This document shows positions 1 to 13,212 of a stretch of DNA of 64,000 bases, piece by piece. Position numbers and translations under genes: made by a program. Origin of the DNA: Sesamum alatum (Eukaryota > Streptophyta > Magnoliopsida > Lamiales > Pedaliaceae); the NCBI GenBank assembly GCA_034509735.1, contig JACGWO010000006.1:34837141-34901140 (forward strand). The letters run 5' to 3'. The notes under the pieces are model-generated. The model did not search any database. It saw only the letters and a list, made by a program, of their open reading frames with translations, and had not been told where the DNA came from. Each line of letters opens with the position of its first letter. The first letter of the stretch is position 1.

Positions 1-378
1 CAAAAACCAACCCCTATTTGGTGAGCTCTTAATAGAATTATCATTGCGGCTATCTCTATTGCCCTCCGAGACCCTCATGCTCATGGGACCTGGTCAAACA
101 CTTGTCTCTACTCCTTAAAGTGAACCCGCTCCCTGATGAACACATCAACAAGATCATTCTTGTTTTCATCATAACTCTATATGACATGTTGACTCCTACT
201 TCAAAATGCCCAGCTCTAGCATGCTCGGTTTCATCAGAAGGAGGAAGTTGGGCGAGCTGCCATTCGCAACACCCGCCATGCTCCAACAAGACGAGCCTAT
301 CCCTAATGGTCACACCAGCAATGAAGAGGCCAACAAAGTGATTAAGTACATGGCATATGCCCTTCGTTAGGAGATGAT
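1..378. other. unassigned sequence at window edge
   Basis: No reading frame here resembles a protein I recognise; the short open frames on both strands look like chance. The stretch ends where the LTR of a gypsy element begins. It could be flanking genomic DNA or part of an older repeat cut by the window edge. Confidence 0.4.
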
Positions 379-2649
379 TGTAACATCCACAATTTTTTTT
401 ACCCTAATCGTGGAACTAATTGGTATTATTAAAGAAATCTAAATTGATGGATGATAAATTTATAGGTTGAAATTTGAATATATTAAGTCCAAGGGACAAA
501 TTTAAATTTTTTTAAAATATTTAGGGTTAAATTATACAATAAAAAAAATAGGGACCAAGCTTTAATTTAATAAAAAGTAAAAAGAAAAAGAAAAGGAAAG
601 AAAATGATGAAACAAGGATGAGGATCAAATTAAGGGTGACACGTGGGCATTCCAAGGAGAAACACCTAACTCACCCTTTTGCCATATGGATATATGTACA
701 AAATTATCATTTTCCCCTTAACACCAACCTCATTTCAAAAGGGTATGTCTCGGCTTCTCTTTGAAACAGTAAGGATAATTAGTTATATTATTAGTTAATT
801 GGTATACTAATATTATTTGATTAACGAGTTTACTAGATGTAGTTTTATTATTCGATTTAACATTTAATCGGGAATTTAATGTATTTTATTATATATAAAT
901 TAGTGATTGATTTAATATCTTATTTGCTTTAAGAGTGTTACAGTTGATTAATTAAATTACTTGATGTAGTAGTATAATTGATTTACTCAATTTAGCCGTT
1001 TTGATAACCAAATACTTAACTATGTGCACTGGTGTTTCATTAATTATTATAACAGCAAAGAATTGATGAAAATTAATAAAAATACTAGAAAATTATGTTT
1101 GAGAAATATCAGAAAATTATATTTGAGAAATATTGTATTTATAAATAAAAAAAGGAATATGAGATTTTTTTAATAATTTAATTTAGGGATGTTATAGAGA
1201 ACTATTGTTATAAAAATATAAGGGGTTTGATGAAATAAATTTCTATGAATTAATCGATAAATTATATATATATATATATATATCTGAAAAATCTAGAATG
1301 TCCAATTATTTAGAAGAAAATAGAACTGATGTTTGAATTTCGATATATATAAAACATTAAAGGATTTGTGAAAAATATACAAATATTATTTAATATTTTA
1401 TTTAGAGTTTACGATATTCTCAATATATTAATTATATGTATTATAATTTATTATAGGATACAGAGATAAAGTAGATGGTTGATTAGCCCTTATACTAATG
1501 TAATCTTTTGAGATTAAGGTAATTATAGTTAATTGGATTTATATATATATATATATATTCTTGTGTTGTATAGGTGATCATGAATAGTTAGCTATTTGTC
1601 TGGATTACCTTGTGATTATGTGAAGTTGTTATTATATGCTTATATGTGGTTATGGGGTAAAAAAGATGAAGAATGATTGTACGTTGCATGCTATTTTCTT
1701 GCGGATTGGAATTTGGTAACGAGATTATTGATGAAAATATTGTGAATTGAGACAAGGAGATGACTTAACTAGTTGGGGAACATAGTCAATGGTTTGTGAT
1801 GATGTGATTGAGGACGATGTGATATGAGAAAAATGAATATAAGCTAGGTACCATAGCGCGTAGGGTACCGGGGAATATCCTGTGCTGATAGCTACACACT
1901 GGGGTGGTGTGGGATGCCATGTTCGTTGTGATGTTCTGTACTGATATTGCTACACACTCAGATAGTGTGGGGATATCACATTCGACGGGTATCCTGTGCT
2001 GTATATGATATGATATGAATTGAGATGATGATAGCCGGCAAAACCATTGGCTTATATACTCCAATTAGAGTAAGCAGGGCCCTAAAAGAGTAAACTATAA
2101 TTTTGAGTATATCATGTTGTGTATCAATTTATGATTATTACTATTGGTTATTTTGTGATTCCGTGATAATTGCATGGTGAATGATTGTTGGTTAGTGTCA
2201 ACAGCATGAAATTTCTCCTAGTGCGCATGTGTATGTGTATATATATATACACTAATTAGCTATACTTATTGAGTAGACAGCTCATCCTTTGCCACATATT
2301 TTTCAGGATATAAGTCACAATGACTAGCCGAAGGGTGAATCATGAGCCGATCATCAGTATTACTAGGTGGGGCAGTAGGGATATATTGAGCGGGAGCCCT
2401 AGTTGCATAATAGCATATATATTAGACTTTCAGTAGATTTGTATTTTAAGTTCTGCAATAACTAGGAACTGTACTTTTCTCTTTTTCTTATATTTACAAA
2501 TGCTAAGGTTAGGAATTAAATACAACATTTTGATGATGTATGCATTACGTGATGCCTATGTAATATATTGGTGAAAATATGAGTTGTCATATTGGGGTTA
2601 AAGATGAATTTCTTATAAGATGGATTGTAATTACGGAGGGGGTGTCACA
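379..2649 (+). repeat. 5' LTR of a degraded Ty3/gypsy element
   Basis: The block opens with TGTAACATCC and closes with GGTGTCACA, the TG...CA form of plant gypsy LTRs. It is followed 5 bp later by a primer-binding site for initiator-Met tRNA. At about 2.27 kb it fits the long LTRs of chromoviruses. Around 1870-2000 it contains a partly repeated phrase (TATCCTGTGCTG and CTACACACT occur more than once). I found no matching 3' LTR downstream, so the element looks 3'-truncated. The 5' boundary rests on the terminal dinucleotide and the family pattern only. Confidence 0.7.
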
Positions 2650-2654
2650 TTGTG

Positions 2655-2666
2655 TGGTATCAGAGC
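2655..2666 (+). other. primer-binding site (tRNA-iMet type)
   Basis: TGGTATCAGAGC is the standard primer-binding sequence complementary to the 3' end of plant initiator methionine tRNA. It lies just inside the 5' LTR and fixes the element's + orientation. Confidence 0.85.
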
Positions 2667-5180
2667 GGGAATTAGATTCTTTGGGTATATTTGGTGAGAG
2701 TAGTATTATCAAATCCATAAAATCCTCAGTATGAGTTTAAATGTATATGTGGGTTTTTACATAGAATTGAACATTAGGTGAATATGCTTGCTAGCTCAAA
2801 GGAGGTATTAGAGTTTGTACATAGTGATTGAGAATCTTTGAGGGATGAGTCTGTAGAATAGAGGTTTGGTATCACATGCGAATGCCGATAGATTTGATAT
2901 ACCTTTAGAAGAGGTATCGAGTAAGGATTGTATATATAAATCAACGTATAGATATTGTAGTGATGGACTTGATGGAATTTGATGTGAAATTTGGGGATAG
3001 ATTTCTTGGTATAAAATGAAGTAATATTTGGTGGATATTCTTAAGTGATGTAATTTGTACAATATTTGTCATAAACACAAACCACTGATGTTAGAAAGTT
3101 GTGAAACATATTTAGGTAATGTGATTGATACCAAAATGGTTAATCCAACACTAGAAGAACTTCTTTTAGCAAAAGACTTTTTTTTCCAAATGTTTCCTGA
3201 TGACTTTCTAGGTTTGACACTATAGAGGAAAGTGGATTTGCCAGAAACTTCATTAGGACAGAATAATGGGAGCAAAAAAAAAAAAATAGAAAAAAAAATA
3301 TAATTGGGTGATAGAGAAAATTGAATAGCCATTATTAAGAGTTGATGATTTGCTAGACTAGTTGATCTTTTTAAGTATCGATTTGTGGTCTAGTTACTGA
3401 CAATTCAAGACAACATAGAGGGTTATATCTAAAACAGTTTTTCACACTCTTTATGATCATTAGGAGTTTTGTAATATCATTCGGATTTTGAAACTCATAA
3501 GGACGTTCATGGTATTGACAAATTACATATTTCATGATTACTTGGATCAATTTGTGATATTTTCTAGATGACATTTTAATGTACTCGAAGAGTAGGGAGG
3601 AGCATGAACAAATTTTGAACTAGATATGCAAATTTTGAAAGGAAAAGAGTTGTATGTTAAGTTAAATAAGTGTGATTTTTGGGTGAATTGAGTAGTTTTC
3701 TAAGATGTGGAATACCTGGAGATGAGATTATGTTTAACCTTGTAAAGGTGGAAACTATTAAGGAATGGAGAATACCAAAGAATGTGACTGAAGTTCGGAG
3801 TTTCTTTTGGAGCTAGCTGGATATTATACGAGATTTGTTGAGGATCCCCTCCATAATTTTTGGTCCTTCGACAAAGGTATTAAGGAAATAGGTGGCTTTT
3901 CACTAGATTGAGTAGTATCAACTAAGTTTTGATGAGTTAAAGAAATATTAACATCACTTTTGCTTTTAGTTCAACTATCTGGTAGTGGTGGATACATGAT
4001 GTATACAAATGCTTTGCAACAAGGTTTAGAATATGTATTAATGCAAAATAGGAACGTGATTTCGTATGCATCTCGTTAACTAAGGGGCCACTAGTTAAAT
4101 TACCTACGCATGATTTGGAGCTAGCAATAAATATACATTCCATTGAAAATTTGGTGGCACTATTTGGTTGCAAAAAGATTTTAGATTTTCAATGATCATA
4201 TGAGTTTGAAATATATTTTGACGTATAAGGAGGAATTTAAGACAAAGGACATGGATATGATTGTTAAGGAATTATGATTGTACTATCGATTATCATCCTC
4301 GGAAGACGAATTTAGTAGCATATGCTTTGAGGAGGAAGAGTTCAATCATCTTAGCTAATTTTGGAAGTCTTAATGTGATATTATTATTAGAAATAATACC
4401 AATTAATGTGAAGTTAGAGGTTGATTATGTAGCAGATTTGTTAACAACCTTACAATTTAAGCCAGCTACCATCTTAACGGTATTAGGATAAGATCTCTAG
4501 ACCTATGGTGTAAGTTAACAATTGGATCAGGGTAGAAGTTTAGAAACTTCAGTTATTTTGGATGCTTAGATCTGTTCAATGCTAAAATGTAGTGAACCAT
4601 TGCTGGGTGATTGATCGATACATGATTTACTATAATTGAAGTACTGAGCCGAGAAATTATGTCACTAGTCTTGTTATAGTAGCTTCCTTTAGGTTGTGAT
4701 ACTATTAAGAGTCTGGTTCGCTATTGGTTCACGATTTAATAATGAACCTTGGAAACATACTATATTTGATATTTGGAAAGGAACTTGTGTAATAAGCGTG
4801 GTATTGATTGTCTGACAAAGTTAGATTTTAATAATCATCAATGGTAATGATTAATTTGTAATGACTGTCTGGGAATTCATGGGTTACCGATTAATGTTAC
4901 GTAAGTAATTTTATTAGGATGCATTAAGAGATGATTCGAACTTTTGGAGCATCTAAAATTTTATAAGGCCAAATTATACGATGGATATTTGGGTTTTGAT
5001 GATAATTTTGGCGAAATTATATTGATGAGATATGAGGAAAACAAATGTTGAGATTGGAGCTAACTAATAGAATTCTTATTCATGAATAAATCTTGGGGTA
5101 TCAGAGAAACGATGAGGTGGGTTTGGATGTATATAATTTTATTACGAGACTATATTAGTACACTTGGATAATTTTCTTCT
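2667..5180 (+). pseudogene. Ty3/gypsy (chromovirus-like) pol remnant
   Basis: No long reading frame survives, but pol can be followed through frame changes. Near 3100-3240 is the linker that precedes reverse transcriptase (NPTLEELLLAKDF, then FPDDFLGL). At about 3552-3600 is the RT catalytic stretch FLDDILMYSKS. At 3720-3835 are the RT C-terminal phrases PKNVTEVRSF and LAGYY. At about 3980-4340 is RNase H, with LEYVLMQN, VISYASR and DYHPRK. Integrase is at best vague near 4860-5100. gag and protease cannot be read. Stops and frameshifts are frequent, so the copy is old and inactive. The 3' limit is an estimate. Confidence 0.75.
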
Positions 5181-7711
5181 CTCATTTTCTTTCATTAATT
5201 TCTTATTTTTTTATATTTTTAATATTTTAGAATTTAATTAATTTATTTTTTAAAAAAATAAATATTTTATAAAAATTTAAATTTAATTGTGCACACACAT
5301 TTGAGTGTGCCACATTTATTAGTTATTATTATTATTTTGTGAAAGAAAAAAAAGATAGATTCCTTATGCCATACGCTGTTTTGATATTACATTTTCAGAC
5401 ACGTTGTCGTATTTACATTAGGGATCAATTGAGTCGGACAACAAAAGTGACTTTCTTCCCTTCACCTAATTTGTCAATTTTAATTTTCAATAGAGATAAA
5501 TTGTTTTATTTTAAAAAATACGGAGGTAAATTACTTCATTTTAAAAAATATAGAGAGGTAAATTATAATTTTTTATTACGGAAAGATAATTTACTTTACA
5601 ATATCACATTAGAATTGCTTGCATTTTTCTCCCTACGTAACTCCTTAGGCCTCATTTACTTCTAAGTACTGGCCATGATATCATGCACAATCCTAGCTAG
5701 TAATGTGTTTACTTTCATTTGGTCCAGCCCGTTATTGATGCTCAAAGCCCGGCACTGTTGGTGATAATTGTGTGATATCAATCAACATTTTTCCCCATGA
5801 ATTAGTTAAACGTCATGGTCCACCACTTCATGACTAATTATTTGTTCCCACTTTTGTCCTCACCTTTTGTAAATTATTACCAAGTTGGCCTTTACTATTG
5901 CAATTTATTACTCCACCTATCCATCTGCATGAGACCCTTCATCAGGTAAGGTTTTGAAAAAACCTATTTCTCCTCTACTTTTTTATTATTCATCTTCTTC
6001 TTGAACCTATTCCTTTGTCTCTTGAGCAGATACTCCATAGAAACACTTCTTGCTATCTTCCATGGCTAAGCTTATAATATTTGGGTAGTTTGTCTAAGGT
6101 AATTTTTTTCTAAAAAACTTGTATGTTTTTGGTTCCTTATTCATCTTCCGAAACGTATTTTCATATTTTCGATAAGATCTTTGTTGTGTTTGTATAGTTT
6201 TTGAGTTACGGTATTTGGGTCGTCGGATACATAATAAAGATACTATTTTGTTGCCGAAGGGTAATATTTCCTGTCACCTGTTTGTTGCAAGCAGTAGGTT
6301 GTTCTACTGCACAAGCACAAGCACACCGTGTGTAGGAACTCACCGTGTGTAGGTGAACTTAGCACAAACACAATAACAAGCACAAATGGAGTACATGCAC
6401 GGGAGAAGGGAGAGGAGAGCAGTGGACGAATTTTTTTGATGAAGCTTCACAAAAAGAAAATGATGGCAATGGAATCTTCTAGACCCACTCCACCATTCAT
6501 GTCAAATCAAACCTTTTTTTTTTTATACGGACAAATGGGTAAATTTATTTAAAAAATACTGTTACAAAATTTAAAAGTCAACACTAATCCTACACCAATC
6601 ATGATCTAATGCAATACGTTCTAATATAAATAAATACATTTTTAAACAATCATATATATTGTTATCACAATTTTAATTGTATTTTAATCAATCACAATCT
6701 AATCCTCATCAAAGAAGTAAAGGAGGCCCCTAATTGTTGGAGCTCGGGATTCAAATCAATATCATTGTCTTGGGGCATGGAGTAACAGTACTTTGATGTC
6801 GGAAAGAACATGACCTAATTTTGGTGATGTCATAAATATAATATGATAGTCATCCTATTGAACAAACTTTATAATTAATTACCCCAATATTTCTCTTTAA
6901 TTAAAAAGGTGTGGAATCATGTCACCACATATAAGTTGATTTTCTTTAAAGTTGATCACATCCAATTGCCTCAACTGTGTATTTTCCTGTTGTAGACCCA
7001 TATAAAGGAAGATTTGATTATTAATTATTTTGCGGGGGTCATTTTAATTAAAGTTCATTTGTGAGCAAAATTATTGTTTGCTGGTCCAATAAAAGATTGA
7101 CACATGGTTGGTGCTTTGTGTGTCACTTCCTCATTGCATCCTTGGACGATAATCATGACACCAAAAGAATATTGATGTCGTGTCAGTTGAAATTCTGCTA
7201 CCCAATAATTACTTTATTACTTAATTAAGTAATTATTGACAGATCATGACATCAAAATGAATATTACATATAGAGTAAAGATATTGTGACCGGTGGATTA
7301 GATTATTTCTCTCTTGTCGCATGTTGTTGTCCACTTATTATAAAGGGCAGATGCTGATGGGACTAGCTTTTGTTGGGTGATACAAATTTTATTTGTGTTA
7401 TATGTAGAAGAAATTGACTAATATTTTTTTTTATGGTAAAGTTATAGATTTTATTTGTTTGTAATTCAAGCTCAAACTCACTATATAAAAAAGAGAATAT
7501 TAGTGATTAAAGTTAAATAAGATACCCAAATCATGACTAGTTATATATGTTAATAAGTGACAAAATTTCTTATTTTGTCATGATAATAATTCTTATAATT
7601 TCATACACTAATAATATTTACATAAAATTTATCACTTGATAGGGGTTGTACCCCATATATATGAAGAAAACATAACTAATCTTGAAAATGTACTAAATTT
7701 ACATATAGGCT
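5181..7711. other. gene-poor AT-rich intergenic stretch
   Basis: Open frames at 5339-5665 and 6328-6552 show no recognisable domain and contain low-complexity phrases, such as repeated Phe/Lys/Tyr codons from TTTTAAAAAATA tracts. Around 6300-6400 the word AAGCACA recurs. No RNA gene or complete transposon is evident. It may include decayed 3' parts of the gypsy element to the left. Confidence 0.4.
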
Positions 7712-8085
7712 TCAGGATTCGTGCACAAGACAGGTAGCGACCCGACCCGAAATCTAGACCCTTTGTCTTCTGACAGCTTAACCTTTGAGATGAAGCCACG
7801 TGGACCAGGTAAGTATATATATTTGCCCCTATAAATACTCTTGTTCCACCGCATTAATGGTAAAACATATTGATTTAATTCGCTCTACTACTTTATTTAG
7901 ATCGTATTTTTACCACCTCGAACTTGAGCTGACTTAAGCATCGAAGGGTCTTCGCCGGGGACCATCCCGGCTAACCTGACGTGCTTTCTCTTCTCAGGTA
8001 CCACTACAGTTTGGGTGATAGATCGAGATCGTGAGCATTAACCTTATTAAAGGATCGCTACGTGGCACCGGAATTCATCACTATT
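7712..8085 (+). repeat. LTR-like fragment (gypsy type, probable)
   Basis: The stretch contains a TATA-like CTATAAATACTC at about 7831. Downstream is the phrase GAAGGGTCTTCGCCGGGGAC followed by CCCGGCTAACCTGACG. From memory this phrase is typical of the R/U5 part of plant gypsy LTRs, and the run CTACGTGGCACCGGAATTC resembles the end of such an LTR. No internal region adjoins it, so it is either a solo LTR or a fragment. Borders are approximate. Confidence 0.5.
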
Positions 8086-9048
8086 AATATATTTATAGTC
8101 ACAAAACTTTTTGGTGTAAAGGAGTGACACATATATATAGTAATAATGAAGTAAAGACAATTAAATTGTTTTTGTCAATGTATATGTGTTGTCGTTATAT
8201 ATATGTTATTAACTGTTTATTGTGGTAATTTTATAAAGAGTTTTCGCCAATAATGAATATATTACCAAAATCAAAATTATTGTTATTTAATATATATTTT
8301 TAATCTTAATTAAATTATCATTAATATTTTTGTTTTACTGTAATGTTTTCTTATTTATTTTTCTTAAGAAAAAAAGACAGATGATTTGCCGACAACATAA
8401 CTTTCCATTGATTGCAAAACGACAGATTCTTGAAAGGCTAAAAATGGGCTAGTTTTTGTGTGGTCGTACAAATTTCATGTTTTTTTTTTTGTTTTTTTTT
8501 GTTTTTTTGTTTTTTATATAGGTACAAATTTCATTTGGTTTATGATGGAAGAAAGCTTCAACTTTTTGTGATGCTAAAATTAATTAATCTTTTTTTCTAA
8601 ATTTAAAGATTTTTTCTATTGTTCATACATGCTTACTTATTATTATTATTATTGTTATTTATTTATTTATTCATATTTTTTGTGAAAGAAGAAAAATATA
8701 GAGTCCCGACGACATAACACTTCATTGATATTTGTTACATTTTGCATACACTTGGTCGCATAATTTTCCCTTTTTATTTTAAAATACACGATAAAATTTT
8801 TAAAGTATCATTTTGTTTCACTTACTACTGCTTTTGTTTTTTTGAAAAATAAAAATAAATTTAAGAACTAAAAAGAATCATAAAAAAAATCATAGGAGAA
8901 CCATACAATGTTTAAAATCGCGACATTACCAAATTACCTTTCAACAAGCACATTGTAATCATATAAGGAGAGTCGAAAAACGGATGTAATAGTAATTTCA
9001 CATAATTGAATCAAAACAAAAAAACTTTCACTCCTACAATTAAATTTA

Positions 9049-9327
9049 GGGATAATTATATTTACACCCCCTAATCAATGGTCTATTTATAGAAACTACT
9101 CATATTTTTTGGATAATTACATATACACTCATCAAAATGTGAACATAATGTACACAAACTAACTCTGACTTTTTAAAAAATTACACATACAACCCCCAAA
9201 ACGTTAACATCATTATACAAATCATTCTTATTTTTTTACTGTCAGGGGTGGTTTCTATAATTATGTAAAAAATAAGGATAATTTGTGTAAACAGACCGTA
9301 GATCAGGGAGTGCAAATGTAATTATCC
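9049..9327. mobile_element. foldback MITE (GGGATAATTA termini)
   Basis: The element starts GGGATAATTATATTTACACC and ends with the inverted form, TGCAAATGTAATTATCC. The flanks TTAAATTTA and TTTAAATTA are similar AT-rich 9-mers, possibly an imperfect target duplication. The same element lies in arm 2 at 56533-56811, so it predates the duplication. Confidence 0.65.
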
Positions 9328-10038
9328 TTTAAATTAGGAATGATTTAACAATATTATAAACTGAGTCGGACAGTAAAAATGACATTTTACCCATATCTCC
9401 CAATTTCTTTAAATAAATACTTGTTTTGAAATTATTGGTAAAGTAAATATGCAGCATACATATATATATATATATATATCATTAAATTTTAATCATTTTA
9501 TCTTGAGATAAATTGTGTACAAAGTACAAACATGCAAACTTTTGGTGCCTTTAATTTTCACGTGGAACTCCTTCGATTTTCCAACTTCGGATATTCAAAT
9601 GGATATCTTTTTCTGGCTTATTTATAATTATATTATAAAAAAAAATGTACGTGTACCGCCAAAGCGGTACACTTTGCAAAAATGTAGTCGGTCTTCAGCC
9701 CAGTCGGCGACTGGCGGTCGCCCGCTGGGCCAGCGACCAATGGTCGCCGGCAAGGTTGGCGACCGTGGGTCGCTTCCCCGGTCAGTGACCGCTGGTTGCT
9801 GCCCGGGGGAGCAACCCTTTTTTTTTTAATTTTTTAATTCGTTGTTATATTATATTTAATATATAATTATATTAATTGTTAATATATTTAATAAGATTTA
9901 CTAATTAAATATTATTTTATTATTTCAAGCTAATTATGATTAATTTATTCCAATAAAATAATGTTATTACAATTTTAAAATTCTTTACAATAACTAATAA
10001 ACTTAAAATTTTACTTTAAAAAAATATAATTACAAAAA

Positions 10039-10871
10039 TTAATAATGTCCGCCTGTATCACAATTACGCCTTTGTCGCTGTCGCCTAGGTCGTCGTATTT
10101 CCGGACTTGTTGGTTTATTTTGCTCTTGATCATCAATATAGGCATGAATTTGAAAATGACCAGATGATGCTGTAGAGCTCGACCCTATTCGATCACGATA
10201 TGCACTCCATGATGGAAATTGGATAGGTGAAACATTACGTACTGGTGCATATGTTTGATTCATGCCAAGACCAAGGTCAAGTTCAATATTTGTATAATGA
10301 CCTTAAGTATGTACTGGCATGTAAGGAGTCGATTGAAACCAATCATCTTGTTGAGGCGGTTCAGGCACGTAGCAATCTTCAGTAAAAAATTGAGAGGTAT
10401 GCACAGTAGATGGCCCAGCTATGTCAACCTCTGATGTATCTCTTTCTACTGTGCGAGTTGATCTCCTGCTACGACTTCGCGTTTGTCTGTGGGATGTGGA
10501 CGGAACATCATCTTGTGGAAATGGATTTTGAGGGGCTATACCTTGTCCCACTCGTTGATTTGTTGCAATTTGAACAACATTTCGATATATGTCCAAATGC
10601 GTTGTCATTGCTTGACGATATGCCTCTAGTTGATCGGGTGTAGTTTCACAACTTATTCGAAGAGTTTCCATTTGGTCAAGCTAAAGTGAACCGAATATAT
10701 TATAAGTGTGCAATTTTGAACGTGTGAAAATATAAAAATAGGATTAGAAATAAGTATGTTTACGAGATAACGTGCCACCATTTGCCACGATGTTGCATGT
10801 CCAGGTTGGTACCCACTTTCAACACGCATTTGAGCAGATGATGATATGAAACGACGTGTAATTTCATCATA
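10039..10871 (-). pseudogene. MULE-carried plant mobile domain (PMD) gene, 3' part
   Basis: Two exon pieces are readable on the - strand. The first (10871-10764) reads EITRRFISSSAQMRVESGY and ends at a GT donor. After an intron of about 83 bp (10763-10681, GTAAAC...TTTAG), the second exon starts LDQMETLRISCETTPDQLEA and continues to a stop at 10303. The same frame stays open beyond that stop to 10039 (ending QRRNCDTGGHY), so the stop is probably a nonsense mutation. The tail is rich in Arg, Ser and Gln. This matches, from memory, the C-terminal part of PMD (aminotransferase-like) proteins found in plant MULEs. The N-terminal body is missing, so it is not functional. Confidence 0.6.
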
Positions 10872-10888
10872 TCACTGCATTTGAGAGG

Positions 10889-11518
10889 ATGGCTAAGAGT
10901 ACTACAATGATAAACAGCAATCAACCGTGGATGGACTATGCATATAAAATGTTCCAATGGTGGTCCGCCAGATCCGTCGAGCATGTGGTCATGACATTCG
11001 ATCAAATTGAACAGACTACCTCTGTGGTTACGAGACATTATTATGGACAGGGGTGTAACACTCACGTTATGAAAATTGCAACGCAAGAGTGTTTATGTGG
11101 CAAATGGAATCAATTTGGAATACTATGCTCTCATGCTCAAAAGGTATGCACTGCATATAGGCTTAACGCTGCATCAATGATTAAGAAATATTATGCTTTA
11201 ATGGCTTACCGAATGACATATTCTGAATCTTTTCAACCGATATGGCGGAAGACTATTGGGATATTCCCAATTTTCAATTGGTCCACGATGATACTTTTCG
11301 TACATCAACTCGTCCGGGTCCACGCCAAAGTACCCGAATACCTAATGAAATGGATTCGGCACAAGCTCGTGCACGATAACAAATTCGTAGTCAATCCCGA
11401 CGAAACAAAGGTCCTTCAAGCCAAAGTAATGTCCAAAGGCAGGGTCGTAGACGACAAAATAATATACCAAATACTTGAATACACATTTTTATGTAATTTT
11501 TTAGTGTATTATTTTTAA
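10889..11518 (+). pseudogene. MULE transposase, C-terminal part with SWIM finger
   Basis: The 209-codon frame carries the SWIM zinc-finger pattern CxC...CxH in CLCGKWNQFGILCSHAQKVC, preceded by the usual strand-helix phrases (VTRHYYGQGCNTHVMKIATQ). This is the C-terminal part of MULE/MuDR-type transposases, which bind terminal inverted repeats. The DDE catalytic core, normally several hundred residues upstream, is absent. The frame begins within 20 bp of the oppositely oriented PMD remnant, so an internal deletion probably removed the 5' halves of both divergent genes. After about residue 115 the frame looks less transposase-like and may be frameshifted. Confidence 0.75.
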
Positions 11519-13212
11519 TTCTAAATTTTTATAATCATAATTGTTTAAATTATCATAAAGTCAATTTTTTTTTGTAATGAATAATCATAATTAGCTTGAA
11601 ATAATAAAATAAGATTTAATTAGTAAATCTTATTAAATATATTAACAATTAATATAATTATATATTAAATATAATATAAAAATGAATTAAAAATTAAAAA
11701 AAAAAGGGGTTGCTCCCCCGGGCAGCGACCGCTGGTCGCTGGCCCAGCGGGTGACCGCCGGTCGCCGACTGGGCTGGCGACCCATATAAAAAACTAATTT
11801 TTAATAGCCGGTCGCCAGCTACATTTTTGCAAAGTGTACCGCTTTGGCGGTACACGTGCAATTTTTTATTTTTTTTATAATATAATTATAAATAAGCCAT
11901 CATTTTCTTGGGACATGGAGTAGTTACAATAAAATTTTATATAAAATACATAAATTATACTGAATTATACTTTATTAATTTTAGTAAAATTTAATTATAA
12001 CTAAAAATAGAGGATAAATACACTACAAAAGAATGATTTTACTGGGATGAAAATTTGGAACGACCAATAGTGGTCACAAAATCTATCCCAGATATCCGAC
12101 GATTTTGTAACAAATTTTACTAATTTCTGAAGAATTTCTTTGATAGATGAAGGAATTGCACAATCCATCAGAGAAAAAAAAAAAAAAAAACAATTGTCGC
12201 AAATTCCACCAAAAAACAGGACGTAAAAATATGTTCGTCACTAATCGTCGGAAAGTTTGTCGGATTTTTTTTGAACCTTGGGACATAATTTCCAACGGCC
12301 GACGAAATTTTCTTTGGAACTTCTGACTACTCGATAATTTTTTGCGATGATAAGGCACGAGAAAGAAGTTAGTTTTTATTTTTTTAAAAAAATTAAGTAA
12401 AATATATGTAATTTTTCAAAATTTAAAAATAATAAAAATATGGTTGATGCTCCCTCAAACTTTTACTCTATGATCCCAAGAGCAAGGAGGTGAGACCTCA
12501 ACTAAACAACCTAGCAGGCAAAGCCCATTCTGCCCAAGGAGCAAGGATTGTAGCTCATAGGGCTATATTCTGTCCACTAACCTAGTAAACCCAGGAAAGA
12601 AGCCAAACACAACAAGCCTAGTTAGCGTATAACAGGAATTCCACCTCATATATGTGATTGACATGTGAGGACACATCACATTGAAATATCTTCAATAAAT
12701 TTCCAAAGACCCATCTGGAGTTCACGTTGGTCAACAAGTAACTGATTCCTGGAAAAGGTGGTAGACATGACAAGATTTAGTAAAACAATTTCTTTTCAGT
12801 CAATTTTTCCAAATCCTATGCGATTTTTTTGAGGAGATAGCTGACTCTTGTAGTTTCCTAATGGTAAACTGCACTCAGTAACAACCATCTGAATCTGGCT
12901 CCACGAGCGTCTATAAAATGGCTCTTTGTACAGTCATTTGTCAAGTTGGGACGGGTTTTGGCAGATTCTTTTTGTTTGAGACGGATAACAAAAATTACGT
13001 CATTTTGTTTTTCAAAAATAATTATAAAATAACTTGCGTCGTCTTTTGGGACTGGTTTTCAAACTGACGTTAAAATGATGTTTTTTATGTTAAGTTTCTG
13101 TGGGGTACAAACAACGTCTTTTTTAGTACCAAGGGACGTTGTGTTATTACATTTGCAACGGACTTTATTGCGAATTTATATTCTTTAGTACACATTGAGA
13201 TGATTTATTATA

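Larger units (their letters stand above)
9615..11898. mobile_element. Mutator-like element (MULE) with long TIRs
   Basis: The 2,284-bp element is bounded by GGCTTATTTATAATTATA and its perfect inversion. The terminal inverted repeats extend roughly 350 bp and include a GC-rich section with TGTACCGCCAAAGCGGTACA and repeated GCGACC/GGTCGC words. The 10-bp flanks ATCTTTTTCT (9605-9614) and ATCATTTTCT (11899-11908) differ at one base and form a target-site duplication of normal MULE length. Arm 2 has the single, unfilled site AGAAAATGAT at 56250-56259, so the insertion is later than the inverted duplication. Inside are remnants of a transposase and of a plant-mobile-domain gene. Confidence 0.9.

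Noticed and set aside
1250..1300. AT dinucleotide runs (also near 1535, 9460, 17165, 24130, 25250) as possible origins or matrix sites
   Set aside because: Simple AT microsatellites are common in such DNA and nothing else supports a special role.
9515..9829. 104-codon + frame across the left MULE border
   Set aside because: It runs from flank into the GC-rich terminal inverted repeat; its openness comes from repeat composition.
12083..12358. 91-codon frame in the CACTA subterminal region
   Set aside because: Repeats of CGTCG-type subterminal words give an open but meaningless frame; no similarity to transposase.
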